64,000 bases of DNA from Pseudothauera rhizosphaerae (lineage in GTDB: Bacteria > Pseudomonadota > Gammaproteobacteria > Burkholderiales > Rhodocyclaceae): positions 62,001 to 126,000 of the forward strand of contig NZ_SSOD01000012.1 of assembly GCF_004801305.1 (NCBI RefSeq), read 5' to 3'. The number at the start of each line of letters is the position of its first letter. Position 1 is the stretch's first letter. Positions 50,207 to 60,173 of this stretch are shown one piece after another. The position numbers were made by a program, and so were the translations under genes. The notes under the pieces were generated by a model that saw only the letters and a list, made by a program, of their open reading frames with translations, was not told the origin of the DNA and made no database searches.

Positions 50207-51643
50207 ATGCCTGCCTATCGCTTCCGCCTCCTCGCCCTGCTGCTGTGCGCGCTGGTGCTGCTCGCCCCGGCCGGCGCCCGCGCGGCCGGCCTGCCTTACG
50301 AAGTCCGGACCGCTCTCGACCAGGCCGGAATTCCCCTTGCCGATGCGGCGATCTGGGTGCAGCCCGTGGATGCCCATGCGCCCACGCTGACGCTGAACGC
50401 CGAACGGGCGATGAACCCCGCCTCGGTCATGAAGCTGGTGACCGCCTTCGCCGCCCTCGAACGCCTCGGCCCCGCCTACACCTGGACCACGCGCGCCGCG
50501 AGCGAAGCGACTCCGCACAAGGGCGTACTGGCCGGCGACCTGTACCTGGTCGGCGGCGCCGACCCCATGCTGAGCTACGAACGGCTGTGGAAGCTGCTGC
50601 GCCAGTTGCGCGCACTGGGCGTGGAGCGCATCGCGGGCGACATCGTGCTGGACGGCTCCGCGCTCGCCCTGCCGCCCCACGACCCGGCCGCCTTCGACGG
50701 GCGCGGGCTGCGCCCCTACAACAGCGGACCCCACGGCCTGCTGCTGCACTACAACACCGTGCGCCTGACCCTGGTGCCGGGCGCCCACGCCGGCGATCCG
50801 GTGCAGCTCGCGGCCGATCCGCCGCTCGCCGGCCTGACCATCGCCAACCGCATCGTCACCGCGCCCGGCGGCTGCGGCGTGTGGCACCAGGCGCTGGAAG
50901 CGCGCCTGGCCGAAACTCCCGCCGGCCTGCGCCTGGAACTCGAGGGGCGGCTGCCGGCCAGTTGCGGGCGGCGCGACTGGAGCGCCGCCCCGCTGCCGGC
51001 CGAAGCCTATGGCGTGGCGCTGGTGGCCGCCCTGTGGCGGGAGGTGGGCGGCCAACTGGACGGCCGGGTGCGCACCGGGCTGGCGCCGGCCGAGGCCGCC
51101 ACGCTGCTGGCCGACGACTCCGAACCGCTGGGCGACGTGGTGCGCAACATGAACAAATGGTCGAGCAACGTCATCGCCCGCCAGTTGCTCGCCACGCTGG
51201 GCGCCTCGGCCGTCGACGCGCCGGACATGGTGAGCGGCGGCACCTGGGTGGCGCGGGCCCAGCTCGCGGCCGCCGGCATCGACACCACCGGGCTGGTGAT
51301 CGAGAACGGCGCCGGGCTGTCACGCATCGAGCGCATCCGCGCCGACGCCCTGGGCCAGTTGCTGCTGGCCGCCTGGCAACGCCCGTGGATGCCGGAATTC
51401 GTCGCCGCGCTGCCGCTGGCCGGTGTGGACGGCACCGCCCGCCGCCGCCTGAACGGCAGCCCGGCCAGCGGCCAGGCCCACATCAAGACCGGCACGCTGG
51501 ACGGCGTGCGCGCCATGGCCGGCTACGTGCTGGACCGCCACGGCCGCCGCCACGCGGTGGTGATGATGGTCAACCACCCCCAGGCGGCCGCCAGCCAGGC
51601 GGCACAGGACGCGCTGATCGAGTGGGTGTGGGCGGACCGCTGA
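50207..51643 (+). CDS. dacB: D-alanyl-D-alanine carboxypeptidase / endopeptidase (PBP4 type)
   Basis: 478 residues with a signal peptide (about 1-27, ending ARAAG). The class C penicillin-binding motifs are SVMK (Ser73, Lys76), SSN in NKWSSNVIAR and KTG in HIKTGTLDG. Between the first two is the large insert typical of the S13 family (GDLYLVGGADPMLS, GDIVLDGS). It trims peptidoglycan cross-links in the periplasm. It is convergent with ubiD, with only 4 bases between the stops. Confidence 0.94.
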   Translation: MPAYRFRLLALLLCALVLLAPAGARAAGLPYEVRTALDQAGIPLADAAIWVQPVDAHAPTLTLNAERAMNPASVMKLVTAFAALERLGPAYTWTTRAASEATPHKGVLAGDLYLVGGADPMLSYERLWKLLRQLRALGVERIAGDIVLDGSALALPPHDPAAFDGRGLRPYNSGPHGLLLHYNTVRLTLVPGAHAGDPVQLAADPPLAGLTIANRIVTAPGGCGVWHQALEARLAETPAGLRLELEGRLPASCGRRDWSAAPLPAEAYGVALVAALWREVGGQLDGRVRTGLAPAEAATLLADDSEPLGDVVRNMNKWSSNVIARQLLATLGASAVDAPDMVSGGTWVARAQLAAAGIDTTGLVIENGAGLSRIERIRADALGQLLLAAWQRPWMPEFVAALPLAGVDGTARRRLNGSPASGQAHIKTGTLDGVRAMAGYVLDRHGRRHAVVMMVNHPQAAASQAAQDALIEWVWADR

Positions 51644-51647
51644 CGCT

Positions 51648-53138
51648 CTACAACCCGAGTTCGCCCCACATCGCATCCACCTTCGCCTTCACCGCCGCAT
51701 CCATGACGATGGGCCGGCCCCACTCGCGGCTGGTCTCGCCCGGCCACTTGTTGGTGGCGTCGATGCCCATCTTGGAGCCCAGGCCGGCCACCGGGCTGGC
51801 GAAGTCCAGGTAGTCGATGGGCGTGTTGTCGGCGAGCAGGGTGTCACGGCTGGCATCCACCCGCGTGGTCAGCGCCCAGATCACTTCCTTCCACTCGCGG
51901 ATGGCCACGTCGTCGTCCACGACGATGATGAACTTGGTGTACATGAACTGGCGCAGGAAGCTCCAGATGCCGAACATCACCCGCTTGGCGTGGCCCGGGT
52001 ACTGCTTGCGGATGCTGACCACCGCCAGGCGGTAGGAGCAGCCTTCCGGCGGCAGGTAGAAGTCGGCGATCTCCGGGAACTGCTTCTGCAGCAGCGGCAC
52101 GAAGACCTCGTTCAGCGCCAGGCCCAGCATGGCCGGCTCGTCGGGCGGCTTGCCGGTGTAGGTGGAATGGTAGATGGGGTCGCGGCGCAGGGTGATGCGC
52201 TCGATGGTGAACACCGGGAATTCGGCGACTTCGTTGTAGTAGCCGGTGTGGTCGCCGTAGGGGCCTTCCGCGGCCGTGTCGTCCGGGTGGATCACGCCTT
52301 CCAGCACGATTTCGGCGGAGGCCGGCACCTGCAGGTCCGAACCGATGCATTGCACCAGCTCGGTCTTGGCGCCGCGCAGCAGGCCGGCGAACTGGTACTC
52401 GGACAGGGTGTCCGGCACCGGCGTCACCGCCCCCAGGATGGTGGCCGGATCGCAGCCCAGCACCACGGCCACCGGGAAGGGCTCGCCGGGGTGCGCCTGC
52501 TGGTGGTCGCGGAAATCCAGCGCGCCGCCGCGGTGGGCCAGCCAGCGCATGATCACGCGGTTGGGGCCCAGCACCTGCTGGCGGTAGATGCCCAGGTTCT
52601 GGCGCTTCTTGTGCGGCCCGCGGGTCACTACCAGGCCCCAGGTGATCAGCGGCGCCGCGTCGCCCGGCCAGCAGTGCTGGATGGGCAGCTTCGCCAGAGC
52701 CACGTCGGCGCCCTCCCACACCACCTCCTGGCAGGGCGCGGAGCGCTGCACGGCGGGCGCCATGTGGAGCACCTGCTTCAGCACCGGCCACTTCTCCCAG
52801 GCGTCCTTCAGCCCCTTGGGCGGCTCGGGTTCCTTCAGGAAGGCGAGCAGGCGGCCGACCTCGCGCAGGGGCGTGGCCCAGTCGCCGTCGGCCACGTCCT
52901 CCCCCATGCCCATCGCCACCCGCTGGGGCGTGCCGAACAGGTTGGCGAGCACGGGAATCGCCTGGGGCACGCCTTTCGTGACCGGCTTTTCGAACAGCAG
53001 CGCCGGGCCGCCGGCACGCAGCACGCGGTCGGCGATCTCGGTCATCTCCAGGTGGGTGTCCACCGGCACGGCGATGCGCTTCAGTTCGCCGCGGGCTTCG
53101 AGCTGGGCGATGAAGTCGCGCAGGTCACGGTATCTCAT
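51648..53138 (-). CDS. ubiD: UbiD-type 4-hydroxy-3-polyprenylbenzoate decarboxylase
   Basis: 496 residues from the ATG at 53138 ([22 protein letters not shown]). The prenylated-FMN decarboxylase motifs are [39 protein letters not shown] (acidic catalytic region) and [20 protein letters not shown]. It removes the carboxyl group from polyprenyl-4-hydroxybenzoate in ubiquinone synthesis and needs UbiX, not in the window. Length and motifs fit the ubiquinone enzyme rather than the aromatic UbiD relatives of degraders. It lies 10 bases after pyrF. Confidence 0.93.
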   Translation of the reverse strand: MRYRDLRDFIAQLEARGELKRIAVPVDTHLEMTEIADRVLRAGGPALLFEKPVTKGVPQAIPVLANLFGTPQRVAMGMGEDVADGDWATPLREVGRLLAFLKEPEPPKGLKDAWEKWPVLKQVLHMAPAVQRSAPCQEVVWEGADVALAKLPIQHCWPGDAAPLITWGLVVTRGPHKKRQNLGIYRQQVLGPNRVIMRWLAHRGGALDFRDHQQAHPGEPFPVAVVLGCDPATILGAVTPVPDTLSEYQFAGLLRGAKTELVQCIGSDLQVPASAEIVLEGVIHPDDTAAEGPYGDHTGYYNEVAEFPVFTIERITLRRDPIYHSTYTGKPPDEPAMLGLALNEVFVPLLQKQFPEIADFYLPPEGCSYRLAVVSIRKQYPGHAKRVMFGIWSFLRQFMYTKFIIVVDDDVAIREWKEVIWALTTRVDASRDTLLADNTPIDYLDFASPVAGLGSKMGIDATNKWPGETSREWGRPIVMDAAVKAKVDAMWGELGL

Positions 53139-53148
53139 GGGCGCGGCC

Positions 53149-53961
53149 TCAGCGGTGGGCGTTGATGGCGGCGCGCGTGTCCTGCGCGACGCTGCGTGCG
53201 GCGGCGGCGAAATCTTCGTTTTTGCCGGCATACAGGATGGCGCGCGAGGAGTTGATCATCAGCCCGGTGCCGTCGGCCGTGCACCCGGCGGCCACGGTAG
53301 CTGCGATGTCGCCGCCCTGGGCGCCGATGCCCGGCACCAGCAGCGGCACTTCACCCACGATCTCCCGCACGCGGGCGATCTCCGCCGGGAAGGTGGCGCC
53401 GACTACCAGGCCACAGTTGCCGCTGGCGTTCCATTCCTCCGCCACCAGGCGGGCGACGCGCTCGTAGAGCTTTTCACCGCCCACGTCCAGGAACTGCAGG
53501 TCGGAGCCGCCCGGGTTGGAGGTGCGGCACAGCAGGATCACGCCCTTGTCGCCGTACGCCAGATAGGGCTCCACGGAATCGCGCCCCATGTAGGGATTGA
53601 CCGTGATCGCATCGGCCCGGAAGCGCTCGAAGGCCTCCACTGCGTACTGTTCGGCGGTGCTGCCGATGTCGCCGCGCTTGGCGTCCAGGATGACCGGGGT
53701 GCCCGGATGGCGTTCGTGGATGTGGTCGATCAGCGCTTCGAGCTGGTCTTCCGCCCGGTGGGCAGCGAAGTAGGCGATCTGGGGCTTGAAGGCGCACACC
53801 AGGTCGGCGGTGGCGTCCACGATGTCGCGGCAGAACTCGAAGATGGCCTGCGGCCGGCCGGCCAGGTGGGCGGGGAACTTGGCCGGATCGGGATCGAGGC
53901 CCACGCACAGCAGGCTGTCGCGCTGCCGCCAGGCGGCCTTCAGGGCGGTCATGAAATGCAT
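53149..53961 (-). CDS. pyrF: orotidine 5'-phosphate decarboxylase (type 2)
   Basis: 270 residues from the ATG at 53961, with AAGGA ten bases upstream; the ATG at 53952 is possible. The catalytic stretch [19 protein letters not shown] has the Lys-Asp pair of the long (type 2) PyrF. Other motifs are [29 protein letters not shown] and [10 protein letters not shown]. It decarboxylates OMP to UMP, the last pyrimidine step. Confidence 0.95.
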   Translation of the reverse strand: MHFMTALKAAWRQRDSLLCVGLDPDPAKFPAHLAGRPQAIFEFCRDIVDATADLVCAFKPQIAYFAAHRAEDQLEALIDHIHERHPGTPVILDAKRGDIGSTAEQYAVEAFERFRADAITVNPYMGRDSVEPYLAYGDKGVILLCRTSNPGGSDLQFLDVGGEKLYERVARLVAEEWNASGNCGLVVGATFPAEIARVREIVGEVPLLVPGIGAQGGDIAATVAAGCTADGTGLMINSSRAILYAGKNEDFAAAARSVAQDTRAAINAHR

Positions 53962-54014
53962 CGGAGCGTGTCCTTGTTGGTCCGGGGCGAATGATAGCGC
54001 GCCGGTAAACGGCC

Positions 54015-54036
54015 CGGGGCCGCTTGCGCGGCCCCG
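54015..54036. terminator. strong hairpin between the small secreted protein gene and pyrF
   Basis: CGGGGCCGC and GCGGCCCCG form a perfect 9-bp stem with a TTGC tetraloop. There is no clear T-run on the minus strand (only GTTT some bases later), so termination would be weak. It may instead be a processing or stability element. Confidence 0.5.
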
Positions 54037-54056
54037 TCCTCGATGCCTGCGACGCT

Positions 54057-54302
54057 TCAAAGGCCCAGGATTTTCATCGCCCTGGCCAGCGTATCCACCG
54101 ATTCCTGGTGGCGGCCGGCGTTGTGGAGCTGCTCGCCCTCGGCCCGCAGCTTCTTCACTTCCTCCAGTTGCGCGCTGGTAAGCGGCGGATTGTTCGCCAT
54201 CGCCTCGTCGATCTTCTTCATGTCCACGGGACAGTGGAAGGCAAGGACGGGCGCGGCCAGCGCCAGCAGCGCTGCGCCGATGAGTACACGTATCTTCTTC
54301 AT
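54057..54302 (-). CDS. small secreted protein of unknown function
   Basis: 81 residues. A clear signal peptide ([21 protein letters not shown]) is followed by [19 protein letters not shown] and a helical part ([20 protein letters not shown], then [17 protein letters not shown]). GGAG lies upstream of the ATG. The mature protein has one cysteine in the FHCPVD motif, which might bind metal or haem; this is speculation. It sits between ubiA and pyrF on the same strand. No function is assigned. Confidence 0.72.
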   Translation of the reverse strand: MKKIRVLIGAALLALAAPVLAFHCPVDMKKIDEAMANNPPLTSAQLEEVKKLRAEGEQLHNAGRHQESVDTLARAMKILGL

Positions 54303-54370
54303 GCTGTTCTCTCCTCGGGGAGCGGGTTGATGCCCGCAGCCTTTGGACCGGCCGCCCGAATTCCGGGTTC

Positions 54371-55237
54371 TCAGCCGCGCAGCAGGTAGTCGGCGGCCAG
54401 TCCGGCGAAGATCGCCGCACCCACCCAGTTGTTGTGCAGGAAAGCCTTGAAGCAGGGGGCGCGCTCGCGGCCGCGGATCAGCGTGTAGTGGTAGGCGGCG
54501 ATGCCGGCCGCCACCGCCAGGCCGGCGAAGAAGGGCAGGCCGCGCCCGGCCATGAGCCCCACCGCGGCCAGCAGCGCGAAGGCCGCCCCGTAGCACAGCA
54601 TGACCGCCAGCACGTCGAAACGGCCGAAGGTGATGGCCGAGGTACGGATGCCGATCTTCAGGTCGTCGGGCCGGTCCACCATGGCGTATTCGGTGTCGTA
54701 GGCCACGGCCCAGAACACGTTGGCCGCCAGCATGAGCCAGCCTTCCGCCGGCACCGTGCCCTGCAGGGCTGCGAAGCCCATGGGGATGCCGAAACCGAAG
54801 GCCACGCCCAGGTAGGCCTGGGGGATGGCGAAGAAGCGCTTGGTGTACGGATAGCTCACGGCGAGGAAGAGCGCCGGCAGCGACAGCCACAGCACCAGCG
54901 CCGGCAGGGGCAGGATCAGCACGAAGGCCAGCAGGGACAGTCCGGCGGCCAGCCCCAGGGCCTCGCCCGTGCCCACCGCGCCGATGGCAAGCGGCCGGTT
55001 GCGGGTACGTTCCACGTGGCCGTCGAAATCCCGGTCGGCGTAGTCGTTGATGACGCAGCCGGCCGAGCGCATCAACACGGTGCCGACGAGGAAGATGGCG
55101 AGCACGTGCACGGGCGGAAAGCCGCCGGCCGCGACCCACAGCGCCCACAGCGTGGGCCACAGCAGCAGCAGGATGCCGATGGGCTTGTCCAGGCGCATCA
55201 GCCGCAGGTAGAGGGGAAAGCGTTGGGTGAGCGTCAT
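54371..55237 (-). CDS. ubiA: 4-hydroxybenzoate polyprenyltransferase
   Basis: 288 residues with about eight membrane helices. First Asp-rich motif [20 protein letters not shown] and second motif [21 protein letters not shown] are intact. It attaches the polyprenyl tail to 4-hydroxybenzoate in the inner membrane. The start overlaps the ubiC stop (ATGA), giving coupled translation of successive pathway steps. Confidence 0.96.
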   Translation of the reverse strand: MTLTQRFPLYLRLMRLDKPIGILLLLWPTLWALWVAAGGFPPVHVLAIFLVGTVLMRSAGCVINDYADRDFDGHVERTRNRPLAIGAVGTGEALGLAAGLSLLAFVLILPLPALVLWLSLPALFLAVSYPYTKRFFAIPQAYLGVAFGFGIPMGFAALQGTVPAEGWLMLAANVFWAVAYDTEYAMVDRPDDLKIGIRTSAITFGRFDVLAVMLCYGAAFALLAAVGLMAGRGLPFFAGLAVAAGIAAYHYTLIRGRERAPCFKAFLHNNWVGAAIFAGLAADYLLRG

Positions 55238-55800
55238 AGCGGTCGGGCGGGCAGGTCCAGGATGGCCGGCGCGAAGGCTTCGCTGACCAGCAGCGCGCGG
55301 CCGCGCAGCAGGAACACCGAGCGGCGCGCCCACACGCGGGCCGGCAGGCGCTGGCCGGCGAGGGCCGCGGCGATGCGATGATAGCGCGCATCGCGCCGGT
55401 CCAGGCCGATGCAGGCCAGGGGCTGGCGCTCCACGCGCGGGTCCGCGAACAGCGCCGCGCCCAGCGGGCGCGTGCCGATGCCGTGGAACAGGTTCCAGGC
55501 GCCGCGCACGTTGTGGCGCGGCAGTACCGAGCGGGCGAACACCACGGGACGGCCGTCGGCCACCAGCAGCACCTCCCGCACCCAGGCCAGTTCCCCGGCA
55601 CGCAGGCCGAGTAGCCAGGCCTCGTCCCGGTTGGGCCGTTTCAGCCGCTGGGACACCACGTCCACGCGGAAATCCATGCAGCGCGCGCGGATGCGCGCGG
55701 TGAGGGAACCGGGATCGGTGAGCCAGGGGCGCAGCGCGGCCGGCACGGTGGCGCGCGGCGGACGGGAGAGCCAGGTTTCGCGGTGCAGTCGGGTGTACAT
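55234..55800 (-). CDS. ubiC: chorismate lyase
   Basis: 188 residues from the ATG at 55800 ([14 protein letters not shown]); an ATG 9 codons earlier is possible. UbiC-like stretches are [20 protein letters not shown] and [20 protein letters not shown]. It converts chorismate to 4-hydroxybenzoate and pyruvate, the first committed ubiquinone step. Next gene is ubiA. Confidence 0.88.
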   Translation of the reverse strand: MYTRLHRETWLSRPPRATVPAALRPWLTDPGSLTARIRARCMDFRVDVVSQRLKRPNRDEAWLLGLRAGELAWVREVLLVADGRPVVFARSVLPRHNVRGAWNLFHGIGTRPLGAALFADPRVERQPLACIGLDRRDARYHRIAAALAGQRLPARVWARRSVFLLRGRALLVSEAFAPAILDLPARPL

Positions 55801-55860
55801 GGGAATTGGGGTCGAGGCCGGGCGCATGATACCAGCGCCCTGCGAATCCGGCGCCGCCGG

Positions 55861-57939
55861 TCAGGCGCGCAGCAGCCCTTCCCGTCCGCCCAGCCAGCGC
55901 GCCATCAGCGCCGCGGCGGCCTGGGGCTCGTCCCGCAGCAGGGTCTCGCCCAGGGCGCGGGCGGCTTCCAGCAGGTCCGCATCCACCTCCAGGTCGGCGT
56001 AGCGCAGCAGGGGCAGGCCGCTCTGGCGCGCGCCGACGAACTCCCCGGGGCCGCGGATGCGCAGGTCCTCGCGGGCGATGGCGAAGCCGTCGGCGTTCTC
56101 GAAGATCACCTTCAGCCGCGCCCGCCCGGTCTGGGACAGGGGCTGGGCGTAGAGCAGGATGCACACGGATTCCGCGCTGCCGCGCCCGACCCGGCCGCGC
56201 AACTGGTGCAGTTGGGCGAGGCCGAAGCGCTCCGCGTGCTCGATGACCATCAGGCTGGCGTTGGGCACGTCCACGCCCACTTCGATGACCGTGGTGGCCA
56301 CCAGCAGGTGCAGTTCGCCGGCGGCGAAGGCCGCCATGGTGGCGGATTTCTCCGCAGGTTTCAGCCGGCCGTGCACGAGGCCGATGCGCAACTCGGGCAG
56401 CGCCTCGCACAGGGTGGCGTAGGTGTCCTGCGCGGTCTGCAACTGCAGGGCCTCGGACTCCTCGATCAGCGGGCACACCCAGTAGGCCTGGCGGCCGGCG
56501 AGGCAGCCGTCGCGCACGCGGGCGACGACTTCCTCGCGGCGGGCGTCGGACACCAGCTTGGTGAGCACGGGCGTGCGGCCGGGGGGCAGTTCGTCCAGCA
56601 CCGAGACGTCCAGGTCCGCATAGTGGCTCATGGCCAGCGTGCGCGGGATGGGGGTGGCGGACATCATCAGCAGGTGCGGGCTCAGCGTACCCGCCGCGCC
56701 CTTCTCGCGCAGGGCGAGGCGCTGGCGCACGCCGAAGCGGTGCTGCTCGTCCACCACCGCCAGCCCCAGGCGCGGCAGGGCCACCGGGTCTTCGATCAGG
56801 GCATGGGTACCCACCGCCAGCGGCACCTCGCCGCTCGCCAGGCGGGCGAGTTCCGCCTCCCGCGCGCGCTTGCCGCGGCTGCCGGCGAGCCAGGCCACTT
56901 CCACGCCCAGGGGCGCGAGCCAGGCGGAGAGCTTCTGCCAGTGCTGTTCGGCGAGGATCTCGGTGGGCGCCATCAGCGCGGCCTGGTAGCCGGCGTCCAC
57001 CGCCTGCAGCATGGCCAGCGCCGCGACGATGGTCTTGCCGCTGCCCACGTCGCCCATCAGCAGACGCTGCATGGGATGCGGTTGGGCCAGGTCGGCGCCG
57101 ATCTCGGCTACCACGCGGCGCTGGGCGCCGGTGAGGGCGAAGGGCAGCCCGGCGAGCAGGGCCTGGGCGAGGCGGCCGCTGCCTGCGAGCACCGGCGCGG
57201 TCTTGGCGCGGCGGGCGAGGTAGGCGCGGCGCAGGGAAATCTGCTGGGCGAGCAGTTCCTCGAACTTGATGCGACGCCAGGCCGGGTGCTGGCGGTCTTC
57301 CAGCACGCTGGCCGGCACCTCCGGCGGCGGGTGGTGCAGCAGGCGCAGGGCGTCGGCGAAGCCGGGCAGGTCCAGGCGGCGGCGCACCGCCTCGGGCAGC
57401 CAGTCGTCCAGGGGTTCGCTTTTCAGGGCCTGGTCGATCAAGCGGCGCAGCGTGGCCTGGCCGAGGCCGGCGGTGGTGGGGTAGACGGGGGTCAGCGCCT
57501 CGGGCAGGGCCTCGCCTTCGGCCACCGGGTGCACGCGGGGGTGCACCATCTCGTCGCCGAAGAAGCCGCCGCGCACCTCGCCGAACAGGCGCACGCGGCG
57601 GCCCGGGGCGAGCAGTTTCTGCTGGGAAGGGTAGAAGTGCAGCCAGCGCGCCACCAGCGTGCCGGAATCGTCGCGGATGCGCGCCACGAGCTGGCGGCGC
57701 GGGCGCAGGGTGACTTCGCAGCTCGTCACCTCGCCTTCCACCTGGGCGGGGAAGCCCGCACGGGCGGCGGCGATGGGCGTCAGGCGGGTTTCATCCTCGT
57801 AGCGCAGCGGCAGGTGCAGCAGCAGGTCGCGCGGGCTGCGGATGTCCAGTTTGGCGAGCCGGCCGGCGAGGGCGGCACCCACGCCCGGCCAACCGGCCGC
57901 GGGCGCATCCCCCCGCGGCGCGGTGCTGGCGCGCGCCAT
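55861..57939 (-). CDS. recG: ATP-dependent DNA helicase RecG
   Basis: 692 residues. The wedge OB domain is at about 60-150. Helicase motifs: [15 protein letters not shown] (motif I), [13 protein letters not shown] (motif II, DEQH), [11 protein letters not shown] (motif III), [17 protein letters not shown], and a C-terminal [10 protein letters not shown] (motif VI). It remodels stalled forks and Holliday junctions. It lies 20 bases downstream of ridA. Confidence 0.96.
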   Translation of the reverse strand: MARASTAPRGDAPAAGWPGVGAALAGRLAKLDIRSPRDLLLHLPLRYEDETRLTPIAAARAGFPAQVEGEVTSCEVTLRPRRQLVARIRDDSGTLVARWLHFYPSQQKLLAPGRRVRLFGEVRGGFFGDEMVHPRVHPVAEGEALPEALTPVYPTTAGLGQATLRRLIDQALKSEPLDDWLPEAVRRRLDLPGFADALRLLHHPPPEVPASVLEDRQHPAWRRIKFEELLAQQISLRRAYLARRAKTAPVLAGSGRLAQALLAGLPFALTGAQRRVVAEIGADLAQPHPMQRLLMGDVGSGKTIVAALAMLQAVDAGYQAALMAPTEILAEQHWQKLSAWLAPLGVEVAWLAGSRGKRAREAELARLASGEVPLAVGTHALIEDPVALPRLGLAVVDEQHRFGVRQRLALREKGAAGTLSPHLLMMSATPIPRTLAMSHYADLDVSVLDELPPGRTPVLTKLVSDARREEVVARVRDGCLAGRQAYWVCPLIEESEALQLQTAQDTYATLCEALPELRIGLVHGRLKPAEKSATMAAFAAGELHLLVATTVIEVGVDVPNASLMVIEHAERFGLAQLHQLRGRVGRGSAESVCILLYAQPLSQTGRARLKVIFENADGFAIAREDLRIRGPGEFVGARQSGLPLLRYADLEVDADLLEAARALGETLLRDEPQAAAALMARWLGGREGLLRA

Positions 57940-57959
57940 CGGAGTTCAGCCGCCGGCGC

Positions 57960-58340
57960 TCAGCCGAGCACCAGCACCGCGTCGGCTTCCACCAGCGCGC
58001 CGCGCGGCAGTTCCTTCACGCCCACTGCGGCGCGGGCCGGGTAGGGTTCGCTGAAGTAGCGCCCCATGATCTCGTTGACCTTGGCGAAGTTGGCGAGGTC
58101 GGTGAGGTAGATGTTGAGCTTGACCACGTCGGCCAGCGTGCCGCCGGCAGCCTCGGCCACGGCCTTGAGGTTGTCGAACACGCGCACGGTCTGGGCCTCG
58201 AAACCGTCGGCGAGTTGCATGCTGGCGGGGTCCAGGCCGATCTGCCCGGACAGGTACACGGTGTCGCCGGCGCGCACGGCCTGGGAGTAGGTACCGATGG
58301 CGGCCGGGGCGTTGGGGGTGGAGATGATCTTGCGGGTCAT
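57960..58340 (-). CDS. ridA: RidA family enamine/imine deaminase
   Basis: 126 residues from the ATG at 58340. The family motifs are [26 protein letters not shown] (in parts), [20 protein letters not shown] and [23 protein letters not shown], including the arginine that holds the carboxylate of the substrate. It hydrolyses reactive enamines such as 2-aminoacrylate formed by PLP enzymes. It is followed by recG, as in many proteobacteria. Confidence 0.95.
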   Translation of the reverse strand: MTRKIISTPNAPAAIGTYSQAVRAGDTVYLSGQIGLDPASMQLADGFEAQTVRVFDNLKAVAEAAGGTLADVVKLNIYLTDLANFAKVNEIMGRYFSEPYPARAAVGVKELPRGALVEADAVLVLG

Positions 58341-58416
58341 GGACGGCCTCTCGCTGAAGGAACAGCCCTGAATTCTAGGGCCTGTTCCCGTTCGTTTCAC
58401 GGCTTGCGGCGGACGT

Positions 58417-58857
58417 TCAGTCGCGGGCGCGCATCGTGATGTCGCATTCCACCTTGTTCATGACCTTCTGCAGGCCGCGCCGGGCCTCGGCGTTGATGAC
58501 CAGCGGGGCCATGAAATTGGCGCGCAGGCCGGCGCTGTCGGGCAGGCCCGCCCCGGTTTCCTTGCGCACGATGACCGCGACCAGGGCCTGTTCCGGCGCG
58601 CTCAGGCCGAGCAGGGCCTGTTCCTCGTCGCTCAGCACGAATTCGTAATGGATGCCGAAACTCACCGGGTCGGCGAGGGGGAAGGCCACCTCCGCATCGT
58701 CCAGGCTCTGCAGGAACTGCACCGTGGCCTCGGCACCTTCCTCGTGCACGAGCGCAAAACGCCTGTACCCCTCGAAACCCGGCAGCCCGGCAGGAAACTC
58801 GATGATCTTGTCTTCGGCGACCTCGAAGCTGCCGAACAGCGTGCTTTCGACCTTCAT
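58417..58857 (-). CDS. fliW: flagellar assembly factor FliW
   Basis: 146 residues. FliW features are [30 protein letters not shown] (in parts), then the conserved region [22 protein letters not shown] and [19 protein letters not shown]. It binds CsrA and flagellin in species where it has been studied and so couples flagellin amount to translation. No csrA, fliC or flagellar gene is nearby, so it is an isolated copy. A good GGAAGGAGC precedes the ATG. Confidence 0.9.
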   Translation of the reverse strand: MKVESTLFGSFEVAEDKIIEFPAGLPGFEGYRRFALVHEEGAEATVQFLQSLDDAEVAFPLADPVSFGIHYEFVLSDEEQALLGLSAPEQALVAVIVRKETGAGLPDSAGLRANFMAPLVINAEARRGLQKVMNKVECDITMRARD

Positions 58858-58934
58858 GCCTGCTCCTTCCTGTCCTCGTGAAATGATGCGGCACTATAAC
58901 GCAGCGCACGCCCGGCGCGGCGGACGGGCCGGTT

Positions 58935-59636
58935 TCAGCGCGGCGGCACGACGATGCCGGCGCTCCGCCCGGCGCGCTTCAGCCCGGCCTGCGCCGCCTC
59001 GGCGACGGCACGGTCGGGGAAGGGGCCAAGGACGACTCGGTTTTCGATACGCGCCGGGCTCCCTGCTCTGGTCAGTTCGTCCCGCAGACGCTCGGCCTCG
59101 TCCCAGGCACCGAACACGCCGAGCTGAACGGCGTAGCCCGCCGGCAGTCCGGCCTGCGCCGCCTGGGCGGCAGCACGATCGGGGAAAGGTCCGAGCACGA
59201 CCCGGCTCTCGATGCGCGCGGGGAAGCCTGCCTGCGCCAGATCGTCGCGCAGGCGCTCGGCATTGGCCCGGGCGCCGAACACGCCGAGCTGGACGACGGG
59301 GCCTGGCGGTGGCGCCACTGCCACCGCTTCGGGAAGTGCCACGGGCGCGGGCGGCGGGGTTTCCGCCTGAACGGCTGCGACGGGGGGTGGCGCGAGATCG
59401 GCCCCCTGCACCGGTGCGACCGGCGGGGTGTCCACATCGACCGCCGGCGCGGACGGCAGGGCGGGAGCCGGAGCCGCGCTGTCCGCCGGCGCCGGGGCAA
59501 TGGCGGTCTCCGGCTCGCCGGCGCCGGTCAGCCACAGCACCACCCCCAGGGCCGCGGCAAGGACGGCGGCGATCAGGGCGCGCCGCAGCGCTGCGTCGGC
59601 GGTGCCCGTTCCATCCTGCCCGCCCGCTTCGTTCAT
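58935..59636 (-). CDS. membrane-anchored protein with two tandem SPOR domains
   Basis: 233 residues. One transmembrane segment at about 19-38, a proline/alanine-rich linker (40-112), then two SPOR-like repeats (115-164 and 170-219) about 80% identical. SPOR domains bind denuded peptidoglycan at division sites, so a periplasmic role at the septum is plausible. The start overlaps the DUF2802 stop (ATGA). I do not recognise a named family such as FtsN or DedD. Confidence 0.85.
   Translation of the reverse strand: MNEAGGQDGTGTADAALRRALIAAVLAAALGVVLWLTGAGEPETAIAPAPADSAAPAPALPSAPAVDVDTPPVAPVQGADLAPPPVAAVQAETPPPAPVALPEAVAVAPPPGPVVQLGVFGARANAERLRDDLAQAGFPARIESRVVLGPFPDRAAAQAAQAGLPAGYAVQLGVFGAWDEAERLRDELTRAGSPARIENRVVLGPFPDRAVAEAAQAGLKRAGRSAGIVVPPR
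58980..59294 (-). repeat. tandem duplication of a SPOR-domain coding segment
   Basis: Two segments of 150 bases (59145-59294 and 58980-59129), offset by 165 bases, encode almost the same 50 residues, each starting VQLGVFGA and ending AAQAGL. About 40 of 50 residues agree. DNA similarity is also high, which suggests a recent internal duplication. Confidence 0.85.
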
Positions 59637-60169
59637 GGCTGTTCGTCCTGTTCTTCCGTTCCACCGCGGCGGGTCATGGAACGCACCAGTTCGGCTTCCG
59701 CCACCGAGATGCCGCAGCGTTCGGCGATCGCGTCGGCCTCCAGCCCACGGCGGGCGAACACCAGCGCTTCGTCGTACTCGGGCGACACGCCCTGCCCGGC
59801 CAGACCGGCTTCGAGCTGTTCGCGCAGGACACGCAGGCCGTCCCGGAGTTCGGCGATCTCGCCTTGCTGTACCGCATGCTGCGCCTGCAGGCGTGCGATG
59901 TCGCGGCGCAACTGCTGGGTTTCCAGCTCCTGCTGGAAAAGGTCGGACTGGGGCGCCGGCGCACTCTCCGCCTTCGCCTCTGCGGCCGGCAGCGGCGCGT
60001 AGGCGAAGGCGGACTCGTCGACCTCGTCGTCGCTCTCGTCCGCTTCCTCGCCCGGGATGCGCGTTTCACCATCGGCCCGGCGCCGCGCCGCGAAGGCCCG
60101 CCACAACTGCCACGCTGCATAGATCGCCAGCGCGATGATGGCCAGCAGGAGCAGCGTGCGCAGGGTCAT
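59633..60169 (-). CDS. DUF2802 family membrane-anchored protein
   Basis: 178 residues. An N-terminal transmembrane segment (about 4-20) is followed by an acidic linker and a coiled coil (LETQQLRRDIARLQAQHAVQQ). The C-terminal domain reads YDEALVFARRGLEADAIAERCGISVAEAELVRSM, a helix-turn-helix-like DUF2802 motif. Function is unknown; related proteins occur near motility genes. The gene lies 4 bases after metY and overlaps the SPOR gene. Confidence 0.8.
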   Translation of the reverse strand: MTLRTLLLLAIIALAIYAAWQLWRAFAARRRADGETRIPGEEADESDDEVDESAFAYAPLPAAEAKAESAPAPQSDLFQQELETQQLRRDIARLQAQHAVQQGEIAELRDGLRVLREQLEAGLAGQGVSPEYDEALVFARRGLEADAIAERCGISVAEAELVRSMTRRGGTEEQDEQP

Positions 60170-60173
60170 GGGG

